From positions 15,782,363 to 15,846,362 of the forward strand of contig CM040449.1 of NCBI GenBank assembly GCA_022749755.1: a stretch of DNA of 64,000 bases, read 5' to 3'. Below, one piece after another: positions 49,315-59,543 of the stretch. The notes under the pieces are model-generated. The model saw nothing but the letters and a program-made list of their open reading frames with translations, did not search any database and was not told the DNA's origin. The stretch's first letter is position 1. The number at the start of each line of letters is the position of its first letter. The stretch comes from Azadirachta indica. Lineage: Eukaryota; Streptophyta; Magnoliopsida; Sapindales; Meliaceae. The position numbers and the translations under genes are program-made.

Positions 49315-50450
49315 AGTAAGGCAAAGGCAAAGTCATGGAAAGGAGAAGTTGTGGAACAATGAGGCAAAAGATTCCAAACCTTCGCAAAGTTGTTACTTCT
49401 GTGATGGTCCTCATTGGATGCGAGATTGTTCAAAGAGGCATGTGTTGAGCACCATGGTGGCTTATGTGGAGAAGTTACAAAACAGAAGAGATAACTTGTA
49501 GAGAAAAGTTTTGATGGGGTCGTTGCAACTTTTCTACCCTATTCAAGCAACTCTAAAGACATAAGCTAAAAGACTTGCCTACGTTGACATGGTAATTAAT
49601 AAGGTACATGCTAAAACTTTAGTTGATAATGGTGCCTCTCATAATTTCATGCAAGTAGACAAGGCCAAACGGCTAGGTCTCAAGGTGTTGAACATAGATG
49701 GCATCATAAAGAAAGCAAACTCAAAGGCAAACCTATCGAAGGGATGACCCAAGGAGTCGAGACTACGATTGAAGGGTCGAAAGATCCGATGGATTGGTTC
49801 ATGGTACCTATGGATGACTACAAGATAGTCCTTACAATGGAATATCTTAAACAAGCCAAGGCTACAATTAGGCCATTCATAAACTCCATGTTCATCATGG
49901 ATGGAGAAATGACGTTCATGGTTCCAATGACAAGGTTAAGCAAGATGGAAAGCAAGACCCTAACGACCATACAAATTGAGGGGGGCTCAAGATATAAACA
50001 TCCTATAAAGGACATAAAGAATGTACTCAACTCAAGAAGGGCTGAGATATAAGGGCTCGAGACATAAACGTCTTAGTAAGGACATGAAGAGGCATACTCA
50101 ACTCGAGGAGGGCTCAAGACATAAATATCCTAAGGATGACATGAAGTGGCCTGCTAAATTTGAGAAGGGCTTAAAATGTAAAAAAGTATTAGGGAAGACA
50201 CGATATGGCATGCTAAACTCCAAAAGGATGGGGAGAAGCAACACATTACTATTATGAGAGGGATAGACTCACCAATGGTGGTGCAAAATGGTGTAACCTC
50301 CTTTGAGGAAGAGATTAACCGTATTCCTAACCAACAAGTGAAGATATATGGTGTTCATAACCATGTGGAAAAATTCTTCGAAAGGAGAGAATCCCCAAGA
50401 CCATATACCATGGTCTTGTAACGGAGGCGCATCAAGGACACTGCGCATTT
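49315..50450 (+). pseudogene. Gypsy element B: gag(end)-protease-chromodomain remnant
   Basis: This is a plus-strand relative of the element at 41.4-43.4 kb. It opens 5'-truncated in the gag linker and has an intact zinc knuckle 'CYFCDGPHWMRDC' (about 49390-49430). Its protease motif LVDNGASHNF (about 49619-49648) has Asn in place of the Thr of DTG. The protease body 'GVETTIEGSKDPMDWFMVPM' follows. After four roughly 57-bp tandem repeats, a chromodomain remnant starts at about 50299 ('GVTSFEEEINRIP'). A purine tract and LTR start follow at 50464. RT, RNase H and integrase core are absent, as in element A. Stops after 49500 and 49560 and a one-base loss near 49735 disable it. Confidence 0.85.
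49979..50225 (+). repeat. Four-copy ~57-70 bp tandem repeat in gypsy element B
   Basis: Units start at about 49982, 50040, 50110 and 50167 on the pattern 'ggctcaagacataaac(g/a)tcct...aaggacatgaag...ctcaactcgagga'. They sit between protease and chromodomain. The unit resembles the 'Q(L/F)KKGLKR' linker just before reverse transcriptase in chromoviruses, so it probably arose by amplifying that linker. Confidence 0.75.
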
Positions 50451-51600
50451 AGATAAGGGAGAGTGTCACGCCCCAATCAAACGAAGGTATCACGCATTAA
50501 TCAAATGGACAAGTTACACACTGCTTAAAAGTACGAAGATGTTAAGTGTAAACAAAATCTTTATAAACATTTAGACACAACGACATGAGGAACAAGGTTT
50601 AAGAGCATAGAAGTGTCAAGCATGCATGCGAGGACACATAAATGCACGAGCATAAGAGAATGCAAAGTTCTTAAGAGGACAAGTGAATGTGTGAGCTTTG
50701 GACAACAGCGTCAAAGTACATAAACACAAAGGGAACCTATATGCATGTGCAAGGATACAAGCATATCAAACGATAGCAAGGCGAACCAAGAGTTTGGAAG
50801 ATTGCCTCCAACAAAGAAGAATGAAGATATGGAGTGCTTCATTTGAGGAAGAACTTTGGGCAAGAGGTTGCCCAAAGCATGGCAATCCATTATGATTGCC
50901 AAAGATGAACCAATCCTAGAAGAGTCCAGGCAAACTCTTAACTATGTGATGGTCTTTTGCGGGAGAAAGGTTAATGACACAATGCCTACTAATGTAGGAG
51001 AGAGGTTGACAGCACTAGGCGTAACAAAGCATGGCAAGACTAAGATCACAAAAGAATGATTCACAAAGGCGTGAAGGATTTTGGTGTGGGAGAATGTCAC
51101 GAACAAGCTAAAAACGTGCAGAACTACAATAAATGATCAAAGATGTTGGATGCATGTTTTAGTATAAAGGATGTAGGATACAAACACAATATACAAAGCA
51201 TGTAGAGACATATATTGGCGGATGAACAGTGACAACTGGGTGAACAGTAGTCAACATATAAACAGTAACCCGAGAGCACAATTCTACAGGCAAAATCTGA
51301 ACGAGGGTCGGTTTTGCTTATGAATGCATATGCATACTGTAGAGTTCATAAGGACTGTCTTGGCTAAACTAGGATTGAAACATATGGGTAGAATGCAAAT
51401 TATAACTTTCTTATTGATGAAGGAAACCTAGAAGCTTTCAAAATTCTCTAAAATTCCTTAGGTTGTCCAAAGAGGTTATGCGTTATCTAAAGTCTTCTTA
51501 CTTAGCTTAGCATTGCTAACTTGCAAGCCCAATCTAAAAGCTTGTGAAATTCAATGAATTGAAGTTAAAACTTGTAAAGTTAAACTGAACTCCCACTTAG
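50451..51600 (+). mobile_element. 3' purine tracts and LTR sequence of gypsy element B
   Basis: Two purine-tract/LTR-start junctions occur in plus orientation: 'gataagggagag|TGTCACGCCCC' (LTR start 50464) and 'ggtgtgggagaa|TGTCACGAAC' (51095). No gene was recognised between 50464 and 51600. The two junctions suggest two overlapping or nested LTRs. This sequence replaces the expected 3' end of the ASHH1 pseudogene to its right. Confidence 0.55.
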
Positions 51601-51859
51601 ATAGCATAAACAATTTACCTTTATATATATATAGAATGGCAATTTGCACCTCATTTCTGAGAATCTCCTCCTGTGCTTCCTTTGATGCTAAGAGTTGGAC
51701 TACATGTTTTGCATCAAAATGCTTTTGAGCAATCTTGGACTTTCCATTAACATTTTGCTGTGACCTTTTCTTGGGCATGGGCCCAAGTCCAATATGATAA
51801 TTACAGCATGCACTGTTACTTCATATACAAGATATCATTGCATTGTTTTGTGAAAAGAC

Positions 51860-52189
51860 CTATTGAGTATCTTGTTAATACAATTTCGTCTCTGCACTTT
51901 CTTCATTTTTAATTACATTCACAACTACAACTTCCATTGGAATAGATTCCAGTGGCTAAACAACTAGAGAAGTGGAATCCAACTAGTTCTCAGGCTTCAC
52001 GCTAACCTCGATTGCCATAGGGTATTATCCAACTGGTTTTCATGCTTCACGCTAACCTCGATTGCCATGGGGTATTCACTCTTCCCATGAACATCATATT
52101 CAAATTTGATTGGGTGAATAGCGTTGGGATGCTTTAAAGAAGGCTCATCTTAAACAAAATCATAAAGCATAATCTTTTCAGCTGAATAC
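51860..52189 (-). pseudogene. ASHH1: ASHH1 pseudogene block 8: C-terminal region with internal tandem duplication
   Basis: Begins 'YSAEKIMLYDFV', then TAA where the family has Glu, then 'DEPSL'. The base pair before it is GG in place of the acceptor AG. A 50-bp stretch encoding 'AIEVSVKHENQLD' is repeated in tandem (52028-52077 and 51978-52027), shifting the frame. The second unit carries TAG. 'PLESIPMEVVVVNVIKNEES' follows, matching the acidic C-terminal linker of ASHH1. Confidence 0.75.
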
Positions 52190-55100
52190 CCGTACCAAGA
52201 AGGAATAGTTAAGATAAATGTGAAAACAAGATACCATATAGTTAAAAAAAAAAAACAAACAATTCTCAAACTGCACCTTACGAACTTATGCAGGATTTTC
52301 AAAACCCCAAACAAAAACATTGAGCTTGAAGAATAATCTCTAGATGCACATTCATATCCCAAAGATGCATAAGTTATAGTTGCTGTTTTCCAGTAGCCTG
52401 CTTTGGAAATAACAGGAACAAAAAAGTTTAGAAAGATCTACATGTCTAGAAATTTGATTTGATTAAGACGTCCAACACTTTTCACTATTTAATCTAAAAT
52501 CATGTCATTTTTCCATGGACAAAATCAAACCGGAATCAGTGGAAATTTTAGGAAGATTTTGTCACACATAACAGGCATCGAAAGAGAGTTATTAGTTCTC
52601 AAATCCCATTAACTAAAATTTTATTAGTATTGGTTTGACTTTTTCATTAACCAAAAAGATTTGAATAGTAAAAACCATTTTTAAATTTTTGCATGTTATT
52701 TGGTTGGTACTAGAAAAAAACTTTTGAAAATTGAACAGTTATTTTCTTTATACTAGAAGAAACCCAAAATTTGGGTTTTTAGTCATAGAGCTTTTGAAAC
52801 TTTTTAAAAGATAACATTATTTAAAATACCCTTATTTTGTTTGAAAATTTTTTCGTTATTTTTTTAAAATAAAACATTAAAACTTTTCTATTACAATAAT
52901 TACTCAAATTTTTTCAAAAGTTATCACAAATAACCAAACAATCAATAAACTTTTGTTGAAAACTCTACTTATAGAAAATCTACCAGTAAAAGGTCTATTC
53001 CGAAAAACTCTATTTGAAAAATTATACTAAATGAACCCTAAACACTTTTATCTAAAGAATGTGAATTCAGAATGAGAATGCAAAGATCATGTATTTCTAT
53101 GATCTCAATCAATGTTCAAATATTTAAGCTATATAGCAACCTTCAAGTAACCTAAACCTTCTGTCAAGTTCAACTGTAATTGCATTATGAGATAAAAATA
53201 AGGATGAAAGGCAATGTTTACCAAGATAAAGACAAGCAAGTGAAAAATAAGTTACTATGAAGCCTTTTACTAAAGAAACCAGCACAAAGCATAATGTGAT
53301 GCCCTCTACTTTGTTAAGGATGAAAAATAGATTTATTGGATAAAAAAATTCTAGCAAACATCTACGAGCAAGTGGTGGTAATCTAATCTCATTACATTTT
53401 TTATTTTCAGCAAACCAAATAAGTGATCTTGTACCCAATAAATCAATTTCATATTCCCAGTCAACTAAGAGTCAGTTCAGGATTGTTATGAATTTTGAAA
53501 TAATCTACTTCTACTGTACTATAGAAATAATCAGTTTTAAAGAAAATCAATTTAGTGTTTAGTAAATTTTATTCATTGAAATGCTATAAATTTCAAAATT
53601 AGTTTTATGTATTAGGTAAATTTTATTATTAAAAACATTGTAATAATACAAATGACTAAAATATACATAATAAATAGTAATGAATAAAAATTATTTTAAG
53701 TGTTTAATATATATCCAGGTATAGTTCTTCAAATAGGCGACGTCATCGCTCTTATTTATGATCTTGATGAAGTAACAGTAGGTGAATTATATAATATATA
53801 TATATATAATATAATGTAATATTTGCTTGCTTAAAACAATTTATAGAAAACAATATAAATCAAAAGTAAAAAAGTAATGAAAAGAAAATTTTATGTTTTA
53901 AAAATTTTATTTCGCAATTACAGTTGAAATTTAAGAATTATTTGTAAGGTTAATTTTGGGTTCTTGTAAGTTTAAATGAATATAATTGGTATTATACTTA
54001 CGAATAAAACAACTTTTCAAAATAAAATTTTTTATTTTGAAAAGTTACTCTTCTCCCGCTTCTCAAATTCTACTGTAGGACGGTGTGATTTTGCCGAAAA
54101 TAATGAAAAAATTTTACCAAACATATAAAATGACTTTCGCTCGTTCAAAATCACTTGTACCTCTTCCAGCAGCAATCCTCAACAAGCTCTAAGCAAACCA
54201 AGTATAACAAAGACTTAGAGATACATACTATAAACTATCCCCAGTAATGTCAAGTAAACTTCACCATTATGCACTATTTTCTTCATATAGTGCTTGCATT
54301 AGGCTAGAATGGATGAGAAGTAGCAACAAATAGAAACAATAGAAAGGGGAGAAAATTAGATAGAAAAGGAAGAAAATTTAGAAGAAACAATGGAAGAAAT
54401 AGGGAGGAAAACATAAACTTTTATTTGATAATCTCAAAATCTATCTTTAGGATTGAAACTAAGGCCCTATTTATAGAGGCTATAAGTCTAAAAAAAATGA
54501 AAAAAAAAAATCTACTTTCAATAAGAGAACAGAAATCCTCCTCTAACACGAACAAGGAAAATCAAACTAACTGAAATAAATACCCCAAATACCACTGTAA
54601 CAAGAAAATAAAATCTAATCCCACTAAAATAAGGCGAACAGAAATAATGTCAAAACTAGCCTAGCTGATTCTATATCAGGACATCTATTTAAAGATAAGA
54701 AATCACTAATCCTTTTCATATTGGGGGTGAATAATATCATCCATCAAATTCTCTAGAGGTAACCCGAGTAACAAACATCTCATAGAAAGAGAAAATTGGT
54801 TATGGAAACAGTCATTCATCAAATCTCACACTCCTTTTCATATTGGGGGTAAATGTCACATGATCATATCAAAAACTTACCCAACATCAAGGAGTTAACA
54901 TCAAACTCATCTAAAATTATGTCCCAAGCCATCCATCAGAGTCAAAAGTGGCCAAGTAGCGGGACCAATCAAATTCAACCAGCCAAGGCATGCTAGGTCC
55001 AAAAACCATAATTCAGACTACACTATACGTGTGACTTCAATAATACAACCAAATTTTACATCTGACTTCAAAATTGGTTTTGAGAGGCAAAAAAGAAAAG

Positions 55101-55222
55101 AAAAGAAGCTCATGCAAAAATCACTAAAAGCATTGCGGGTAGGAATAGGATAATTCCCAATAGCTCATAATGTTGGGAACTTCACATTGCATGTAAATAT
55201 ATCATAAAGGAGAGCAAATTAC
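52190..55222 (-). other. Large intron of the ASHH1 pseudogene
   Basis: About 3 kb between blocks 7 and 8 with no host exon recognised. It contains a MITE-like insert (53470-54188) and a second AT-rich stretch (about 52600-53040) with 'gaacccta'-type wording common in plant hAT MITEs. A 104-codon minus-strand open frame (53438-53124) has no recognisable domain and is not called. Confidence 0.6.
53470..54188. mobile_element. MITE-like element in the ASHH1 intron
   Basis: The left end AGTCAGTTCAGGATTG and the reverse complement of the right end AGCTTGTTGAGGATTG match at 12 of 16 positions. A further inverted patch, 'tgtttagtaaatttta' (53557-53572) versus 'aaaattttaccaaaca' (54108-54123), lies inside. 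The direct repeat CTAAG flanks it (53465-53469, 54189-54193). It is about 720 bp and non-coding. Superfamily uncertain: the 5-bp flank is short for hAT. Confidence 0.4.
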
Positions 55223-56244
55223 CTTTCATCATCATCTTCCCAAACATAAGTGTCCTCCTGTTAAGAATTCACACAATATGGACACCAAAACTTAGATCAC
55301 TACAATAAGATCAATAAAGGACATAAAAATGAAAGTAAAAATAAAATAGAAGAGGGAAAACACACAACAAGAAAGATGTAAACGGAATTGCTAATAATAA
55401 TGCACATATTATTAAATGGTTAAACACCTATTCCATCAAATAAGAAGGTAACTTCAATCACATTAGAGTTGAAAAGATAAGAAAAGCCAATGCATGCTAA
55501 ATTATGGAATAGGAAATAAGACAATACATCAGTATTTGAGATGCATAACTTTAGTTGTACGAACAGTCTAAACAGCTAACTATTTGAATTGTCTATGATG
55601 CTGATCAGCAATGATCTCCAACAGGGGCAGACAAAATGTTGCAATGTTTTCCACTTTCAAAATCTTGTATCCTTGTCAGATATTGGCATGCAAGTTTTTC
55701 CATTGCAGCATCACATAGTTATTGCGGATGCTGAAACCCCATATCTTATGGAATTCTGGAAACCATTTCCACATCCATTCTTACTGCAAAACTATTGATG
55801 CCAATCAAATTTTATTTGTCATGACTTCAGTTGTTTGAGCAGGGATGCATGTCAGACATAGCATTGCATCCTTCTTCAAAATTCAAATTCACTACTGATC
55901 TGTCTCTCAGAATTACCTGGAAAACACAAGACTTTTCTCCAAGAAATCCAGAACAGGTGGCTGCACCACAAAGGCAGCGTACTTTGGCACCTCCATACCA
56001 TTCAAAATTGTAGTCATATCCGAGTTCAGTTCCAATAGGAATGTCTTGCTTTGAAAATATTCCAACCCTTATTTCCCCCAAAACATTCCACTTTCTTGTC
56101 TCACAGTTTGGTTGGCTGCAAACTAAAAGAACAATCAGTCAATGTCAACTTTGACCAACTGCCATCAATAAGGTGCCTATGAAGTTATTTAACATAAAAC
56201 ATCGATTTTTTTCCCCTAATTGTGCTCTCACTCAAGTGGCTCAC

Positions 56245-56338
56245 TATGAATGATTTATAAATTGAGCAAGGCTTCCCTTGATAGTGGCATCAATGGATTC
56301 AGAGGCACTGAGACAAATTATATATGCATCCATGAGAC
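56245..56338 (-). pseudogene. ASHH1: ASHH1 pseudogene block 5: SET core with NHSC to NHSY
   Basis: After acceptor 'ttgatgcag' it reads to 'FINHS' and ends TA before donor GTGAGC. Joined to the first base of block 6 (C at 56115) the split codon is TAC (Tyr), followed by 'QPNCETRKWNV'. In SET enzymes this position is the Cys of NHSC, which completes the post-SET zinc site. TGC to TAC is a single transition. The Arg usual before 'FINHS' is Gln. Confidence 0.8.
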
Positions 56339-57203
56339 CTGCATCAAGCCAATAAAAATTACACAACTGGAGTTTTTAAAGAAAAGAAAAATGTTAAGAG
56401 ATTGATATAAATTTGCATCGGATGAACTGGTTTGTATATCTTGCAAATCATAGAGTTGTGACCTACACCTTGCTTCTTTCCATGATATCACTTCACCACA
56501 GTATTCAATGATAGACTGTCCTGGCTGCGAGAATGGAAAAGCCACCTCATCCCACCCCCACAGAATCCAAAAGTTACAAAAATAGTGATAAACCAAAAAG
56601 ATTCCAGCATCAGATGACATAAAACAAAAATAATAAAAAACCATAAAATGCTACTATGTCTATAGAGACATAGTAAGCAGAGAAAATATCACTCATTGTC
56701 CTTCAAACTAAGCATAGTGAAATGATCTTCTCAAATGCTGCTTAGAAAAGGAGAATCCCAAAAAAAAATAACAAAAACACTGTAAATGACATTAAGAATT
56801 TATATTACTCTGGTTAGTGTCACCTTTATGTCCTCATCAGCCAAAAGACCCCAGCCACATCCTTCAGTTTTAAATAACTTTGTTTTAGCATATTCACACT
56901 TCTGAAATCTCTGTGAAGCAGTTAACATAGTGAACATTATAGTTAAACCAACATAGAAAGAAGATACAATTAGATGGGGAAAGTTAGATACTTAAAAGCT
57001 CATCATTTAGACATATTCCTGACCACAGCCACAACTGTTTAATATTATGCAAATAAATGAAGAAAAAAATTTCAAAATGATGAGCATGGAAGAAAAATGT
57101 TACATGCATGAATTTATGTGAGATATAAACAAAATTATTCAACAAATAATAGGGATATTTATCACAAAATTTCTTCATAGAAGTTTTAAAAAAATCAATA
57201 AAA

Positions 57204-57610
57204 TTGATTCCTCCCCTATTGCAAGGACATTTCCCCCCTCACGCTGCAGGCTGCCGTTGCCCCCAGCAACTGCCTCCCTTGCTCCTTAGGTCCCCATCAG
57301 GAAAAGAGGAATATATTACTCTTTGTGGGTATACCTCTCTCTCAGTGGGCATGCCATTGTCACTCCCTTTTCATACTCCGTGGCAGAGCTGGACCCTACA
57401 AGGGAGGCACCCCCAACTCAACAACTAACTCAAAAGCACACATAATCTAGTCTAACTTTAGAGGAAGCTCTACCTTCTATTGTCTATTTAGTAAAAAGCC
57501 AGACTGGGCTTGGTCTTAGGGCAGGTCTCCACTTGCTCTTATTACTCAATAAAGAGCTAACCACGTTGGGATTGCCCTTGCTTCCAGCAAGGTCAATCTC
57601 TACACTCTTT
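57204..57610. other. GC-richer island inside an ASHH1 intron
   Basis: This stretch is clearly richer in C and G than its flanks ('ccccagcaactgcctccctt', 'ggaggcacccccaactc'). It lies in the intron between blocks 2 and 3. A 74-codon plus-strand frame shows no domain. It is probably an inserted repeat of unknown class. Confidence 0.35.
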
Positions 57611-57878
57611 TTCACATTTCATATTTAGCATTTCACGGTTTTATGTACACCAGTTATACCTTGAGGAGTTTGGTATCCAACTAATTATCCCAAATTTTTC
57701 ATTTTAAAGATTGCAAAAGTTAACCATCCAATTGATGAATCATCTTGAGATAATTAGCTAGGTTGAGTAACGTTACCCATTCATGATCATTCAACAAATC
57801 AAATGAAATTTGAAAACAACAAATTAACAAATGATATAGCGTACCAAATTTCAATCAAAAATTGCGCCATATACATAC

Positions 57879-58034
57879 CTGATTCCTGCAGAAAAACCCA
57901 CAAGGACACTAACCAGGCGTGCATTCAGTGCTGGTTAATACATTCAAACACTCTCTCCGCAAGCACTTCCAGGATTATTTGGATCGAATTTGCAAACACA
58001 AATAGCAATATCCTCTTCCCTCTGCTTTTTATGC
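57879..58034 (-). pseudogene. ASHH1: ASHH1 pseudogene block 2: AWS domain with frameshift and stop
   Basis: The block follows acceptor 'tatttttag' and ends before donor GTATGT. It reads 'HKKQREEDIAICVCKFDPNN' then 'PGSACGE'. One base is missing before the next Cys codon. In the corrected frame 'CLNVLTSTECTPG' is followed by TAG where Tyr or Trp is usual, then 'CPCGFFCRNQ'. The cysteines of this domain bind zinc in the intact family. Confidence 0.85.
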
Positions 58035-58319
58035 CTAAAAATACCCAAAAAAAATTTAAAAATTCTTTTCTGACAAATATTTTAGAAATTTTGATAAATT
58101 TAACAGTTTACAGAAGAAAAAGAAAACAAATCATCAAACAAGGTATAGAGAGTAAAATGGAACAACTTACTTACGATTCAGGAACTCGTTTGGATAAATG
58201 TGTTCATAGGATGGAACCTCTTAGGTCTGTAAGTTTGCTGAAGGAAATAATTTCATTAGTTCCTGATTCGAATACATAGTTTCTCGTAAATTGGCATGAA
58301 ATTGATCTTCAGTCTGCAT

Positions 58320-58986
58320 TGTACGTCATATTATACTTTTGGGGAATTTTCATCTAGGTCTCTAATGTTTCATATTTCTTGAACAAGTGTCGTATTTTTT
58401 CATTTTGAATAAATAAGCCCCTATGTATTGAAATGACGATATTACACTTATTGCTGGATTTGATCTTGTTTTCAATTGTGTCAGTCATTTCAATAAATGG
58501 TCATGACCTTTATAAAATAGACAAAATGTCTTTTTATTTAACAAGAATGAAATATATATAGAAATATGAAGAGTGTCTTTAAGTTTACACAATTTCTTAT
58601 ATCATTCTTTAATTATTAGCTTTATTCATTTTTGATAGTTACAGATTAAATTTAATTTATATACTTAATATATTATAACTAATAATATATTTGTGAAATG
58701 AAATATCAACCATTCAAAAGAAATAATCTAATAGTAGGTAAATGATAAATTATTATATACGAACAAATTAATAACCCTAATTGTAAACAATGTTTAAGGT
58801 TATATATATATCATTAAATTTATACATTTTTAATAGTTAAAAATACATCTCGCAATAATTACAACACGTTAATTGTGCATGAATTATATTAATTAAATTT
58901 AACCTCAACCATAAAAAATGCATAGGTCTATTGTTCTATAAATAAAATACAGTAAATTATGCAAAATTAAGAGGTTATTGATCTTT

Positions 58987-59021
<35 letters not shown>

Positions 59022-59072
59022 CAATGTAAAAGATATGTAATCTATTATTATTGATTTTGAGATTAGTTTAAT
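58320..59072. other. AT-rich intergenic DNA upstream of the ASHH1 pseudogene
   Basis: No gene seen. A TA microsatellite of about 16 units lies at 58989-59021. Confidence 0.6.
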
Positions 59073-59073
59073 A

Positions 59074-59543
59074 TAGGGGTGGGGAAGAAAACCATAAATT
59101 CAGAAAATTGGATCGAACTGGACCAAAACTAACATGTTCAGCTTGATTTTAGTTTTTATTCAATTCGCTCTAGTCCGGTTATAATTTTCAAAAAATCAAA
59201 ATTGTTTTGGTCCGATTTCGATATTAACGTAAAAAAATTTAGATCTAACCAAAAATATTTTTTAATATATTTTATTACAAAAACGACATCGTTTTATATA
59301 TATCTAACATTAAAATGACATTATTTTATAAAAATTTTAAAAAAATAACAATAAAAAATAAAAAAATATGAAAAATTGAATCAAATCGACCTGAAACTAA
59401 TTAGTACAATTTGGTTTGAAATATGTTCAGTCCACTTTCAATTCGGAGTCTATTTTCACCTAGTCTAGTTTCGATTCCAAAAATAAAAAATCTAAATTTT
59501 TTCGATTTGGTCCAATTTTAGAAAAATTCTAACCATGCCCACC
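59074..59543. mobile_element. hAT MITE-like repeat
   Basis: The left end TAGGGGTGGGGAAG and right end CATGCCCACC form a short inverted pair (GGTGGGSA). The interior repeats 'ggaccaaaac'/'gttttggtcc' wording. This pattern resembles plant hAT MITEs with TAGGGGTGGGCA termini. The outermost right bases and the 8-bp target duplication are not preserved. Confidence 0.35.

Larger units (their letters stand above)
51650..58319 (-). pseudogene. ASHH1: ASHH1 (SDG26)-type histone-lysine N-methyltransferase pseudogene, unprocessed
   Basis: Nine exon-like blocks on the minus strand follow the ASHH1 layout: N-terminus, AWS, SET, post-SET, ASHH1-specific C-terminus. Blocks: 58319-58175; 58034-57879 (AWS); 56910-56824 ('FQKCEYAKTKLFKTEGCGWG'); 56524-56440 ('IIEYCGEVISWKEA'); 56338-56245 ('ASESIDATIKGSLAQFINHS'); 56115-55917 ('GYDYNFEWYGGAKVRCLCGA'); 55257-55223 ('EDTYVWEDDDE'); 52189-51860; 51812-51650 ('DAKHVVQLLASKEAQEE'). 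ASHH1 homologues are SET-domain chromatin regulators that methylate histone H3 lysine. Lesions: TAA in block 1, frameshift and TAG in AWS, donor GT to AT after block 4, NHSC to NHSY, acceptor AG to GG and stops in block 8, and a 3' end cut by LTR DNA. Introns are retained, so it is a DNA-level duplicate, not a retrocopy. Confidence 0.9.

Noticed and set aside
53124..53438. 104-codon minus-strand frame in the ASHH1 intron
   Set aside because: It does not match any ASHH1 segment or other family and has no exon-like borders.
57803..58279. 158-codon plus-strand open frame
   Set aside because: It is antisense to ASHH1 pseudogene blocks 1 and 2, whose minus-strand reading matches the family.
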